35,636 nt of DNA. Origin: a virus. The translations under genes and the position numbers were made by a program. Under the pieces are notes generated by a model. That model had not been told where the DNA came from. It did not search any database and saw only the letters and a program-made list of their open reading frames with translations. Each line of letters opens with the position of its first letter. Positions within the stretch are counted from its first letter, which is position 1. Below are positions 23,624-29,748 of the stretch, piece after piece. The DNA is taken from IMG/VR virus record IMGVR_UViG_3300023223_000028, positions 1-35,636 of that record. The stretch is one strand, 5' to 3'.

Positions 23624-23653
23624 TTGTTATATCAATAATAATAGTTACATTTA
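23624..23653 (+). promoter_or_regulatory. Promoter for structured leader and replication genes
   Basis: TTG at 23624-23626, a 19-nt spacer, then TACATTTA at 23646-23653, the same spacing and near-consensus as the early promoter at 19135. Transcription would start near 23660, which is exactly where the structured region begins (GAAG hairpin at 23661). Confidence 0.75.
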
Positions 23654-23660
23654 CAAAATA

Positions 23661-23782
23661 GAAGCGTTGGAACTTCAAACAATTATTTTTTAACAGAACC
23701 TATCGAGAACGGTCATCCAACGCACCCTCTTGATAGGTTTCTGCATTTAACAGTTTATAGGTATCTTAAAACCTTTATAATT
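23661..23782 (+). ncRNA. Structured RNA leader with kissing-loop/pseudoknot
   Basis: Hairpin 1: GAAG (23661-23664) with CTTC (23673-23676), loop CGTTGGAA. Hairpin 2: AACCTATC (23697-23704) with GATAGGTT (23732-23739), extended by GAG (23705-23707) with CTC (23727-23729) across a TT bulge; its loop carries TCCAACG at 23716-23722. The two loops are complementary over seven bases (CGTTGGA/TCCAACG), or eight if the neighbouring G-C joins at the cost of hairpin 1. A third hairpin, TTATAGGT / ACC-TT-TATAA, ends 2 nt before the ATG at 23783. Matches no riboswitch class I know; may be a regulated leader or an independent RNA. Confidence 0.6.
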
Positions 23783-23983
23783 ATGGCAATAGAAGTAAAA
23801 TTTTTATGCACACGATCAAGTAAGGATTTTTTAAAAGTTGATTCAGCACCTAAAGAAATTATTATAGAGGGGTTTCATAATGGTATGCCTTTAAGTATTT
23901 ACCTAGACGTGACAACAGCAATTAAATTCGCTAAGACATTACGAACCGAGATTAATAAGATTAAGGAGGTTAATAATGGCTAA
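23783..23983 (+). CDS. Small protein behind the structured leader
   Basis: Protein of 66 residues (start MAIEVKFLCTRSSKDFLKVD, end TLRTEINKIKEVNNG). A beta-rich N-terminal part is followed by a helix TAIKFAKTLRTEINK. It is immediately behind the 122-nt structured leader and overlaps the replication gene by 8 nt, so translation of both is probably coupled and controlled by that RNA. No family recognised. Confidence 0.55.
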   Translation: MAIEVKFLCTRSSKDFLKVDSAPKEIIIEGFHNGMPLSIYLDVTTAIKFAKTLRTEINKIKEVNNG

Positions 23984-24752
23984 AGAACTACCATACTTCA
24001 AATTCTTTGTTTCAGAGTGGAATGATGGAGATATAACCCTCGAAGATTTAAAAACTCAAGGGCTTTATATTAACATTTGTTCTTATTATTGGTCAAATGA
24101 TTGCGAAGTTACACTAGAAAAACTACAAAAGAAGTTCAAAACAAACAGAAAACAGATAGAAAATTTAGTAAAAGCAAAAATTATTAAATTAGATTCTGAA
24201 AAAAATGTTTTAATCAACTTCTTAATTGAGCAGAATATAGAGCGCGAAAACTTATCTAAACAAAACAGCGTCAATGCTTTAAAGAGATGGAAGGAAAAGA
24301 GAGAAGAAAGCGAACGCATTGCGACCGCATTAGATTCGGATTGCGAAAGTGATGCAATAAAGAAGAGAGAAGAAGAGATAAGAAAAGAAGAGAATAAGAT
24401 AATAAAAGTAAAAGTGTACTCTATCGAGATACACAATTGTTTTAATAACTGTTTAAATTATTTTGATAAACATCTACACCCAAAAAATAATGATTCATGG
24501 TTAGACACTATTGATAAATTAAACAGGATAGATGGAATACCTTTTGAAAAGATAGAAGAGGTTGTTAAAAAAACTAGAGGGGATGATTTTTGGAAACAAA
24601 ACTTTTTATCATTAACAAAACTTAGAAAGAAAAACAAAGAAGACATTATGTATGTCGTAGTATTTAACGAAAAAATAAAAGGAAATGGAGTTACAAAGAG
24701 CAGAAGACAGAAATGGAATGATAAGATTGCAGAACGCGATAATAGTCAATAA
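23976..24752 (+). CDS. Replication initiation/helicase-loader-like protein
   Basis: Protein of 258 residues. The N-terminal domain, YFKFFVSEWNDGDITLEDLK then TQGLYINICSYYWSNDCEVT, is the winged-helix start typical of phage replisome organiser proteins of the Lin1244/DUF4373 type. A charged linker (SVNALKRWKEKREESERIAT and EEEIRKEENKI) connects to a C-terminal helical domain (WLDTIDKLNRIDGIPFEKIE, TRGDDFWKQNFLSLTKLRKK) like that of DnaD proteins. It probably binds the phage origin and recruits the host helicase. No polymerase or helicase gene is present, so the phage relies on the host. Confidence 0.65.
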   Translation: MAKELPYFKFFVSEWNDGDITLEDLKTQGLYINICSYYWSNDCEVTLEKLQKKFKTNRKQIENLVKAKIIKLDSEKNVLINFLIEQNIERENLSKQNSVNALKRWKEKREESERIATALDSDCESDAIKKREEEIRKEENKIIKVKVYSIEIHNCFNNCLNYFDKHLHPKNNDSWLDTIDKLNRIDGIPFEKIEEVVKKTRGDDFWKQNFLSLTKLRKKNKEDIMYVVVFNEKIKGNGVTKSRRQKWNDKIAERDNSQ

Positions 24753-25380
24753 TCACTTTAAAGAAGTATTTGATAAGATACTTTTAGATATTGGAATAAG
24801 AGAGCCTTTAGACTTAAATGGATTTGATTCTATATTTACTTTTCTTAAACGAAACTTTAAGGAAATGACTTTAGATGAAATTGCTTTAGCGTTTAATTAC
24901 TATTCGGCACAAGCATTAGACTTTAAAGAATCTCACTTTAATTCATTTGACCACACCTTTATATCAAAAGTTTTAAAATCTTATAAGGATAAAAAAGAAT
25001 ATGACGCGAAAAAACCTAAGATAGCTAACCAAGAAGAAAAGTATGTTTGGCAGATGCACGAAAAGGAGAGTCATTTTAACTGGTTAAAGGATGATGTATT
25101 TTTAGAAACAAGTGAAAGAAACGGAAAGAGAGGGGAGTTTCCAGGAATAGTAATAGCATCATTTAAGGATATTTACGAGTATATGCTAGATCAAAGAATG
25201 ACTATAGAACCTATGGGAGATACTTTAAAACAAAGAATTAGTGCTTGTAACGCAAGAGCTAGAGTAGAAAAAAGCGATTCAGATTCATTCGTAAGGGTGG
25301 TTAATAAATCAGATGGAATTAAAACTGCTGCATATTACAAGTATCAGGTAATGGATTACTTTAGAGAGAATATAAAATAA
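24718..25380 (+). CDS. Replication-associated unknown protein
   Basis: Protein of 220 residues from ATG 24718 (an in-frame ATG at 24685 would add 11 residues within the previous gene; the later start gives an overlap of 35 nt, more usual here). Helical N-terminus (KEVFDKILLDIGIREPLDLN), a central LDEIALAFNYYSAQALDFKE segment and basic stretches (SERNGKRGEFPGIVIASFKD, TLKQRISACNARARVEKSDS). The position after the loader-like gene suggests a role in primosome assembly. Not recognised as a known family. Confidence 0.55.
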   Translation: MIRLQNAIIVNNHFKEVFDKILLDIGIREPLDLNGFDSIFTFLKRNFKEMTLDEIALAFNYYSAQALDFKESHFNSFDHTFISKVLKSYKDKKEYDAKKPKIANQEEKYVWQMHEKESHFNWLKDDVFLETSERNGKRGEFPGIVIASFKDIYEYMLDQRMTIEPMGDTLKQRISACNARARVEKSDSDSFVRVVNKSDGIKTAAYYKYQVMDYFRENIK

Positions 25381-25435
25381 GAGATAACGGTTACTGTATG
25401 TTTAGTGCGAATTATTTACTACAAAATTTAATAGA
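25381..25435 (+). other. Intergenic repeat-like segment TAACGGTTACTGTATG
   Basis: After the stop at 25380 comes TAACGGTTACTGTATG (25385-25400). A related sequence, TAACGGTTTGGCTATG, follows the ORF at 28869-29054 (29062-29077); 13 of 16 bases match. Both lie directly behind a stop codon. I recognise similar sequences between small genes of Flavobacteriia but cannot prove a function. Confidence 0.35.
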
Positions 25436-25672
25436 ATGGAAGAATTTAATAAAGAAAGAGAATTAATAAAAGAGCTGGAAAAAGTATTTGATACTTCTAG
25501 CCACGAACTAACTCGGTTGCGTATTATGGAGAATATAATTCAAAGTAGAATTAAAGCATTAAATATACAGAATGTTAGCAAATCGTTTACTACTGGATGT
25601 GAAGTAGAAGACTGCAACCTTAAAGTATTTAGTTTAACATATTGTAAACACCACTTTTTAACCGAAGATTAA
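25436..25672 (+). CDS. Small protein with Cys-rich C-terminus
   Basis: Protein of 78 residues: a helical charged N-terminus (ERELIKELEKVFDTSSHELT) and a metal-binding-like end (CEVEDCNLKVFSLTYCKHHF, with Cys-x4-Cys then Cys-x2-His). The joint between the two halves is AATGTTAGCAA at 25571-25581, which is identical to 25884-25894 in the next gene, encoding NVSK in both. This suggests the two genes share a fusion site or repeat. The Cys/His motif resembles a small zinc knuckle. Function unknown. Confidence 0.45.
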   Translation: MEEFNKERELIKELEKVFDTSSHELTRLRIMENIIQSRIKALNIQNVSKSFTTGCEVEDCNLKVFSLTYCKHHFLTED

Positions 25673-25730
25673 TGTTTGCTAATGGTAAGTGTAACAAGCG
25701 TAATTTTTAACGATTTAAAACAGATAAAAG

Positions 25731-25997
25731 ATGGAAGAACAATTATTATTTATAAAAACAATGAATAAATACATTGGTGCAATTTGCCAAAATAATGGAG
25801 AAAGCGAAAAGGAAAGAGAACAGGCTATAATTGATTTTGCCAGCGAAGCAATACAGCAAGTTAAAGATTATGATTTGTTACACAATGTTAGCAAGCGAAG
25901 CGAACTGTTAGCGTGTAAATGCGAAACTCCAGATGTTTTAAGAATTATGCCTAATAAATGCTTTAAATGTAAAGGGCTTATAAAAGATAGCTTATAG
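25731..25997 (+). CDS. Small protein with zinc-ribbon-like C-terminus
   Basis: Protein of 88 residues. The helical N-terminus contains EKEREQAIIDFASEAIQQVK; the C-terminus has ACKCETPDVLRIMP and NKCFKCKGLI, with two CxC/CxxC pairs typical of a zinc ribbon. The same NVSK-coding joint as in the preceding gene separates the halves, and TGTTAGC appears twice around it (25886 and 25906). The stop is directly followed by TTGCTAACA, inverse complement of the joint. Function unknown; the repeats suggest assembly from mobile segments. Confidence 0.45.
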   Translation: MEEQLLFIKTMNKYIGAICQNNGESEKEREQAIIDFASEAIQQVKDYDLLHNVSKRSELLACKCETPDVLRIMPNKCFKCKGLIKDSL

Positions 25998-25999
25998 TT

Positions 26000-26053
26000 G
26001 CTAACACAGAGCTATGTCGCGTTTTTTCAATGCGATATTAGCGGGCTGTTAGC
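26000..26053. repeat. attC-like imperfect palindrome 1
   Basis: GCTAACA (26000-26006) pairs with TGTTAGC (26047-26053), a 4-nt unpaired spacer on each side (CAGA / GGGC), then GCTATGTCGC (26011-26020) pairs with GCGATATTAGC (26032-26042) with one bulged T and one G-T wobble, closing an 11-nt loop. Two paired boxes separated by an unpaired spacer with an extrahelical base is the architecture of integron attC sites. The R-box match to the GTTRRRY consensus is imperfect (GTTAGCT). Confidence 0.45.
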
Positions 26054-26092
26054 TATAGTTAAAAGGAGAGTATAAAATAAACAAATTATATT

Positions 26093-26251
26093 ATGAAAAA
26101 AAGAGATATATTTATAATAATAGCAATTGTCAATATAATATTATTAATTATTTTTTGTTGTCATAGGGATTTTATAGTTATTGGAGTATCAATAAATGCT
26201 ATATTAGCGTGGATTTGTGCAATAATATATTCTTTTCATGTAGAAAAATAA
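26093..26251 (+). CDS. Small two-segment membrane protein
   Basis: A 52-residue ORF with a basic start (MKKRD) and two hydrophobic stretches (IFIIIAIVNIILLIIFCCH and FIVIGVSINAILAWICAIIY) separated by a short loop. Such tiny two-helix membrane proteins are common in phage accessory regions. It lies just downstream of the attC-like palindrome at 26000, as a cassette gene would. Length, hydrophobic pattern and A-rich leader support translation; function unknown. Confidence 0.5.
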   Translation: MKKRDIFIIIAIVNIILLIIFCCHRDFIVIGVSINAILAWICAIIYSFHVEK

Positions 26252-26284
26252 ACCATCAAAGGATATGTTAAACAGAAAAACTAA

Positions 26285-26887
26285 ATGAAGCCTAAAGAAA
26301 AAAAATGTAAAGGATTAGGAATTGCCATCGGTCAAGGATGCGGAGAACCATCTTTATTTCGAAAATACGGCTTATGTCGTGAATGTTTAAAGAATTTCTA
26401 TATCAATACACCCGAAGGGCAGGAAAAGCTCTTAAAATCAATCCTAAAGGTTTCAGCACCTAGAAAGAGTTTAGAGAAAGCTATTAAGGTGAGTAAAGAT
26501 ACTAAAGGAATACAAGCCGCATTAACACTTACTAAGGGTGTTGTACATGAAATGGTAAGGTTAAGGGATAAGGGTCTTCCTTGTGTAAGTTGTAAGTGTC
26601 AATGGAATAAAGAATTTCAAGCAGGACATTGCTACCCTACCCGTTACCGTTCAATAAGATTTAACTTTAATAATATTAACGGGCAATGTGTAGGCTGTAA
26701 CATAGGAAAAGATGGTAACGAAACACAATATTTAATACAACTACCTATAAGAATAGGAGAAAAAGAATTTAATAGCTTAAAGAAGTTAGCAGAATTAGAC
26801 GCTAAGTTTAACAAGCATTGGACTAAGCACGAATTAAGCGAGATAAGAAAGGAAGCAAGATTAATAATTAAACAACTAGAGAAATGA
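26285..26887 (+). CDS. ninG: NinG-like recombination protein
   Basis: Protein of 200 residues of the NinG/Rap family, which supports phage recombination by branch-specific endonuclease activity. The N-terminus has a Cys-rich module (Cys 8, 19, 31 and 34). The diagnostic core is DKGLPCVSCKCQ (95-106), AGHCYPTRYRSIRFNFNNIN (113-132) and GQCVGCNIGKDGNE (133-146), followed by IQLPIRIGEKEFNSLKKLAE, as in lambda NinG with its CxxC pairs and AGH...N..QC..CN pattern. It sits beside a NinB-like gene, as in lambda-type nin regions. Confidence 0.8.
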   Translation: MKPKEKKCKGLGIAIGQGCGEPSLFRKYGLCRECLKNFYINTPEGQEKLLKSILKVSAPRKSLEKAIKVSKDTKGIQAALTLTKGVVHEMVRLRDKGLPCVSCKCQWNKEFQAGHCYPTRYRSIRFNFNNINGQCVGCNIGKDGNETQYLIQLPIRIGEKEFNSLKKLAELDAKFNKHWTKHELSEIRKEARLIIKQLEK

Positions 26888-26926
26888 ACTTGTAAGAAAT
26901 CCTTACTAGTTGAAACAATATAAATT

Positions 26927-27286
26927 ATGATTTGCGATAAGTGTAAAAAAGAAATAAAACCAACTAGAAGCTCTCAGCAAAATAAAAGTTTACATAAATA
27001 CTTTACTTTAATAGCTAATCAATTAAATGACTTAGGACAGGAGTTTTGTTTTAGTGGGATAACTGGAAAGGAATTGAGCATGAGATACACAATGAATATA
27101 ATTAAAGAGATGTTTTGGAAACCTATACAAGAAACAATGTTTGAAACTAAAAGCACTACTAAATTAACTACCCAGCAAATGAATCAGATTATAGATGTGT
27201 TTACAAAGTTCTTTGCTGATAAGGGGGTAGTGGTTGATTTTCCTAGTGTTGAGGCTATGGAGAAAAATAATTTTGATAATAAATAA
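26927..27286 (+). CDS. NinB-like recombination protein
   Basis: Protein of 119 residues. Begins with a CxxC pair (CDKC) and continues with RSSQQNKSLHKYFTLIANQL (residues 14-33), like the R-x-x-x-Q-N-x-x-L-H start of NinB (lambda Orf), then SMRYTMNIIKEMFWKPIQET and MNQIIDVFTKFFADKGVVVD. Lambda Orf binds DNA and SSB to aid recombination. The neighbour NinG-like gene supports the assignment, though similarity is by a few landmarks only. It is preceded by a 39-nt gap after NinG and ends 8 nt before the next promoter. Confidence 0.55.
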   Translation: MICDKCKKEIKPTRSSQQNKSLHKYFTLIANQLNDLGQEFCFSGITGKELSMRYTMNIIKEMFWKPIQETMFETKSTTKLTTQQMNQIIDVFTKFFADKGVVVDFPSVEAMEKNNFDNK

Positions 27287-27293
27287 TAAAATG

Positions 27294-27324
27294 TTGCATA
27301 ATATAAAGTATAGTGTTACATTTG
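27294..27324 (+). promoter_or_regulatory. Consensus Bacteroidetes promoter for lipoprotein gene
   Basis: TTG at 27294-27296, a 20-nt spacer, TACATTTG at 27317-27324. Both elements are exact matches and the spacing is in the usual range, making this the best host-type promoter in the window. The leader to the ATG at 27359 is about 30 nt. Confidence 0.8.
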
Positions 27325-27358
27325 TAGAGAATTAATTATAAACTTAAAAAAATAAATT

Positions 27359-27628
27359 ATGAAAAAATTAGTAATCATTTTATCAGCAACTTTATTATTT
27401 AGTTGTGCAGACAGTAAAAGGTTTGAAATAGACGGCAAAACAGTTATTGCAGAGCCTTATGGCATTGTTAGTGAAGATGACGAAAGAATAGATGGAGTTA
27501 TTTATGAGGTGTCTACAGGTAATGTTATTTGTAGTATCATATTTTGTGAGACTGTATTTATACCAGTATGGTTAGTTGGTTGGGATTTATACGAGCCAAT
27601 AAAACTAAAGGAAGAAGTTAAAAAATAA
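27359..27628 (+). CDS. Phage-encoded lipoprotein
   Basis: Protein of 89 residues with a lipoprotein signal: KK start, hydrophobic LVIILSATLLF and lipobox FSC (Cys 16). The mature protein contains DSKRFEIDGKTVIAEPYGIV, IYEVSTGNVICSIIF and TVFIPVWLVGWDLYEPIKL, a pattern I recall from small lipoproteins in Bacteroidetes genomes and phages. It has its own consensus promoter and lies alone, suggesting expression independent of the early block, possibly in cells already infected. A role in superinfection exclusion is plausible, by analogy with T5 Llp, but is inference. Confidence 0.65.
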   Translation: MKKLVIILSATLLFSCADSKRFEIDGKTVIAEPYGIVSEDDERIDGVIYEVSTGNVICSIIFCETVFIPVWLVGWDLYEPIKLKEEVKK

Positions 27629-27837
27629 CAGGGTAACCACAAGAGAGATTGATTGATTTTTATTATAGAGGGCAATAAAGGCTCATAAGTTAAGCGAGTT
27701 TTCCCAACGCTATTTGAGGGAAGTAAAAAACAATAATAGGGATAGTCGTTAATAAAAATTAGTAGCAAATCAATTTCATACAATCAGGAAACTGGAGAGA
27801 TTAATTTCTCTCCAGTTATTAAAAGAAAAATAAGAGC
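27629..27837 (+). other. Gene-poor intergenic region with hairpins
   Basis: This 209-nt stretch holds no convincing ORF. ATTTTTATTA (27654 area) is complementary to TAATAAAAAT near 27752, and a TTCCC/GGGAA pair lies between them, so a long imperfect fold is possible. GTTAAGC near 27690 matches the integron R-box consensus GTTRRRY, but I see no matching partner. It could contain the 3' end and an untranslated RNA of the lipoprotein transcript. Confidence 0.35.
27790..27817. repeat. Perfect 11-bp hairpin, possible transcription end
   Basis: AACTGGAGAGA and TCTCTCCAGTT pair perfectly around a TTAATT loop. No T run follows on either strand, so it is not a standard rho-independent terminator. It may protect the end of the lipoprotein transcript or halt RNA polymerase together with another factor. 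Confidence 0.6.
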
Positions 27838-27972
27838 ATGGGAAGAAATAAAAACAAACACGAAGTAGATAGGCTAACCTTTCAAGTACCTAAAGAGATA
27901 AAGGACTACTTGTATAAGTTACTAAAGCCTATAATTAAAAAAGAGGTGAAGAAATTTAAGAAACTAAAGTAA
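27838..27972 (+). CDS. Small basic DNA-binding-like protein
   Basis: A 44-residue ORF (MGRNKNKHEVDRLTFQVPKE start) whose middle reads as a strand-helix (RLTFQVPKEIKDYLYKLLKP) reminiscent of ribbon-helix-helix proteins, followed by a lysine-rich tail (KKEVKKFKKLK). It begins 20 nt after the perfect hairpin. If real, it could be a small DNA-binding regulator, but the helix-turn-helix counterpart is incomplete. Confidence 0.45.
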   Translation: MGRNKNKHEVDRLTFQVPKEIKDYLYKLLKPIIKKEVKKFKKLK

Positions 27973-27999
27973 CAATATAAACAACTAAAAAGAGGAAGG

Positions 28000-28236
28000 A
28001 TGGGAAAAACAAATAGTATATCAGAAGCATTTGAAATGGTACAAATAGCAGCATCATTTGAGGCTGAAAATGCCTCACCTTCATTATTTCAAATGTTAGG
28101 GTACAGAAAAGCAATAGCCTTACAATTATTGAGAAGTAATGGAGATAACAGAGAGCATTTAACTAAAATGTTTAATAGAGCTAATTATGATATTGGCAGA
28201 ATATTAGGAGTGAAAATTGCTAGTATCGAAGATTAA
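28000..28236 (+). CDS. Small helical early protein
   Basis: A 78-residue protein, helical throughout (SISEAFEMVQIAASFEAENA, LFQMLGYRKAIALQLLRSNG, NREHLTKMFNRANYDIGRIL). No membrane segment or metal site. It starts 27 nt after the small basic ORF and ends before the next ATG at 28268. No family recognised; helical bundle shape would suit a protein-protein interaction role. Confidence 0.55.
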   Translation: MGKTNSISEAFEMVQIAASFEAENASPSLFQMLGYRKAIALQLLRSNGDNREHLTKMFNRANYDIGRILGVKIASIED

Positions 28237-28267
28237 GTTTAACCCAACTATAACTAATAACAAAGAG

Positions 28268-28765
28268 ATGGAGAAATTAATAAGTATGACAGCATACATT
28301 GACTATTTACAAACAGGAGGTGTTACTGAAGAAATAATGGACGAATGTAGCACTATGGATTTAATGATAGTTGGAGAGTCTAAATACTCAAAGGGTGTTA
28401 ATTATAAAGAATTTCTTATCAAACCATTAGAGCTAGGGTTTTTTGTTCCTTGTGACTTAGAGGGTAATGTGCTGGAGAAGCCTGAAAAACCAAAACATGA
28501 AGATAATAATTCGATGCTGCATTATCACGATGATATTGATGTATACCAAGAGGCATTAGATCGTGTATTGTTTGAGGGGTTAGAGGTTTACAATCCTTAC
28601 TCTAGAGATGTAGATGAATTAAACGAGACTATTTTAATAAAAAAGATAAGCGAAAAGTCAACATTATTGGATTGTGTTAATGGGATGTTTGACTTTGAAA
28701 CAATAGAAGATTTGGTTGAATTAGGTTTAACCCTTACTCCTTCATCTAATAAGCAATTAAAATGA
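28268..28765 (+). CDS. Unknown acidic early protein
   Basis: Protein of 165 residues from ATG 28268, chosen over TTG 28217 because it has the usual A-rich leader (AAAGAG) and avoids overlap with the previous gene. Landmarks: MTAYIDYLQTGGVTEEIMDE, FFVPCDLEGNVLEKPEKPKH, a DVYQEALDRVLFEGLEVYNP helix and the acidic C-terminus (MFDFETIEDLVELGLTLTP). No motif recognised. It is the last sizeable gene before the cassette-like stretch at 28794. Confidence 0.55.
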   Translation: MEKLISMTAYIDYLQTGGVTEEIMDECSTMDLMIVGESKYSKGVNYKEFLIKPLELGFFVPCDLEGNVLEKPEKPKHEDNNSMLHYHDDIDVYQEALDRVLFEGLEVYNPYSRDVDELNETILIKKISEKSTLLDCVNGMFDFETIEDLVELGLTLTPSSNKQLK

Positions 28766-28793
28766 TATAATGCGGGAACGCTCAAATTTGGAA

Positions 28794-28843
28794 TAACGTG
28801 TATTGTATGTGGTCGTTTTAATGCCATATACAAAGTGTTAGGT
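28794..28843. repeat. attC-like imperfect palindrome 2
   Basis: TAAC (28794-28797) pairs with GTTA at 28837-28840, the latter starting GTTAGGT, an exact match to the integron R-box GTTRRRY. A 5-nt/3-nt unpaired spacer separates this from TTGTATGTGG (28803-28812) pairing with CCATATACAA (28824-28833; one G-T wobble), closing an 11-nt loop, the same loop length as palindrome 1. Confidence 0.45.
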
Positions 28844-28868
28844 TTAGTTTAATTTAAAAAATATAGAT

Positions 28869-29054
28869 ATGAGTGATAATTATAAATGTGATAGTTGCGG
28901 AACAAAGAACCCCGAAACATTTGAAGGAGGTAGGCTAACTAAATGTTGTGCTACTACAGATAGAGAAAAAGGTTTTTATACCGTTAAAACTAAAGATGGA
29001 AAAGACAAGAATGGCAAACAACTATATGCCAACGGTAAAACTTGGAGTTGTTAA
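28869..29054 (+). CDS. Small Cys-rich cassette-like protein
   Basis: Protein of 61 residues: NYKCDSCGTKNPETFEGGRL then TKCCATTDREKGFYTVKTKD. The CxxC...CC pattern suggests a zinc ribbon. The ORF is flanked by the inverted pair GTTAGGTTTA (28837-28846) and TAAACCTAAC (29056-29065), so each end of the gene carries the complement of the other, as expected for a circularisable gene cassette. Function unknown. Confidence 0.5.
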   Translation: MSDNYKCDSCGTKNPETFEGGRLTKCCATTDREKGFYTVKTKDGKDKNGKQLYANGKTWSC

Positions 29055-29055
29055 T

Positions 29056-29142
29056 TAAACCTAACGGTTTGGCTATGATTTGGAATTTTGAGGAACGAAA
29101 AAATTATAAAATATAGGTGGTGTTACCCACCGTTAATTTAAT
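29056..29142. repeat. Imperfect palindrome 3 between cassette-like ORFs
   Basis: ACCTAAC at 29059-29065 matches the R''-box consensus RYYYAAC. CTAACGGT (29061-29068) pairs with ACCGTTA (29129-29135), and AATTAAA on the left with TTTAATT on the right extend it after a gap. A second hairpin, GGTGG-TGTTA-CCACC, lies near 29116-29131. Less regular than palindromes 1 and 2. Confidence 0.4.
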
Positions 29143-29147
29143 TAGAT

Positions 29148-29357
29148 ATGACAAGAAAAGAAAAAAACAATTACCTAAGAATTGCACTTGGATTGCAAAA
29201 GATAGGAGTAGATAATGAAATGGCTGATAGGATAATTGAAACATACGAGAGGGTGCTAAATCTTAAAGGTGATTTCTCAATTAAAGATGCTGTTGAAATA
29301 GAACTTTCAATGGATAGGAAATATAAAGAGAAGGAACTTGATTCTAATGGTGGGTAA
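29148..29357 (+). CDS. Small cassette-like protein flanked by a 13-bp inverted repeat
   Basis: Protein of 69 residues, helical and charged (EKNNYLRIALGLQKIGVDNE, MADRIIETYERVLNLKGDFS, IELSMDRKYKEKELDSNGG). No membrane segment. It is enclosed by GGTGTTACCCACC (29119-29131) and GGTGGGTAACACC (29349-29361), which are perfect inverse complements. The second copy overlaps the stop. As for the neighbour gene at 28869, this looks like a self-contained unit. Function unknown. Confidence 0.5.
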   Translation: MTRKEKNNYLRIALGLQKIGVDNEMADRIIETYERVLNLKGDFSIKDAVEIELSMDRKYKEKELDSNGG

Positions 29358-29361
29358 CACC
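29349..29361. repeat. 13-bp inverted repeat, right copy
   Basis: GGTGGGTAACACC, perfect inverse complement of 29119-29131. It contains GGGTAAC, complement of GTTACCC in the left copy. Separated from it by 217 nt that hold exactly one ORF. Confidence 0.6.
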
Positions 29362-29502
29362 AAAGGATGTAACGTGAGGAACGAATGTTATATCATGGCT
29401 GTTATGAAACGTATGACGGAACGCAGTGAGTAATATGTTAAGCGAAAAAGTAGAGTTCGGTCATTAGAAAAAAGAGATATTAACAGTAATAAGAAGTAGG
29501 TT

Positions 29503-29748
29503 ATGGAAGGAAAGAAAAAGAAAATAGCAATAATAGGAATTGGAAATTGTTGCTTAATAGCTTCTGGGATAGCTAAAAGAGCTAAATTACAACACTCAAT
29601 CATAGAAATGGTAAACCCTGAAGAGGCTAAAGAGTTGAGCGATAGAGTTGAATTAAAAGAACTTCCATTATTACCTACATCAGAATTTACACCTCAAAAA
29701 ACACGTGCTGAAAGAAGAAAAGAAAAACGTAAGAAAAAGAATAACTAA
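29503..29748 (+). CDS. Small basic protein
   Basis: Protein of 81 residues. It starts EGKKKKIAIIGIGNCCLIAS, in which the hydrophobic strand IAIIGIG followed by NCCLIASG is reminiscent of a short nucleotide-binding strand-loop but far too short to be a domain. The C-terminus is extremely basic (AERRKEKRKKKNN). The positive charge suggests nucleic-acid binding. A 145-nt spacer without a promoter precedes it, containing several GTTATG/AACG-type repeats that I could not resolve into a regular palindrome. Confidence 0.5.
   Translation: MEGKKKKIAIIGIGNCCLIASGIAKRAKLQHSIIEMVNPEEAKELSDRVELKELPLLPTSEFTPQKTRAERRKEKRKKKNN

Noticed and set aside
27790-27817. Perfect hairpin as rho-independent terminator
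   Set aside because: Neither strand has a T run after the stem, so only a hairpin is recorded.
25381-29500. CRISPR array in the repeat-rich early region
   Set aside because: Repeats are inverted, differ from each other and are separated by ORFs of unequal length; there are no regularly spaced identical direct repeats and no cas genes.
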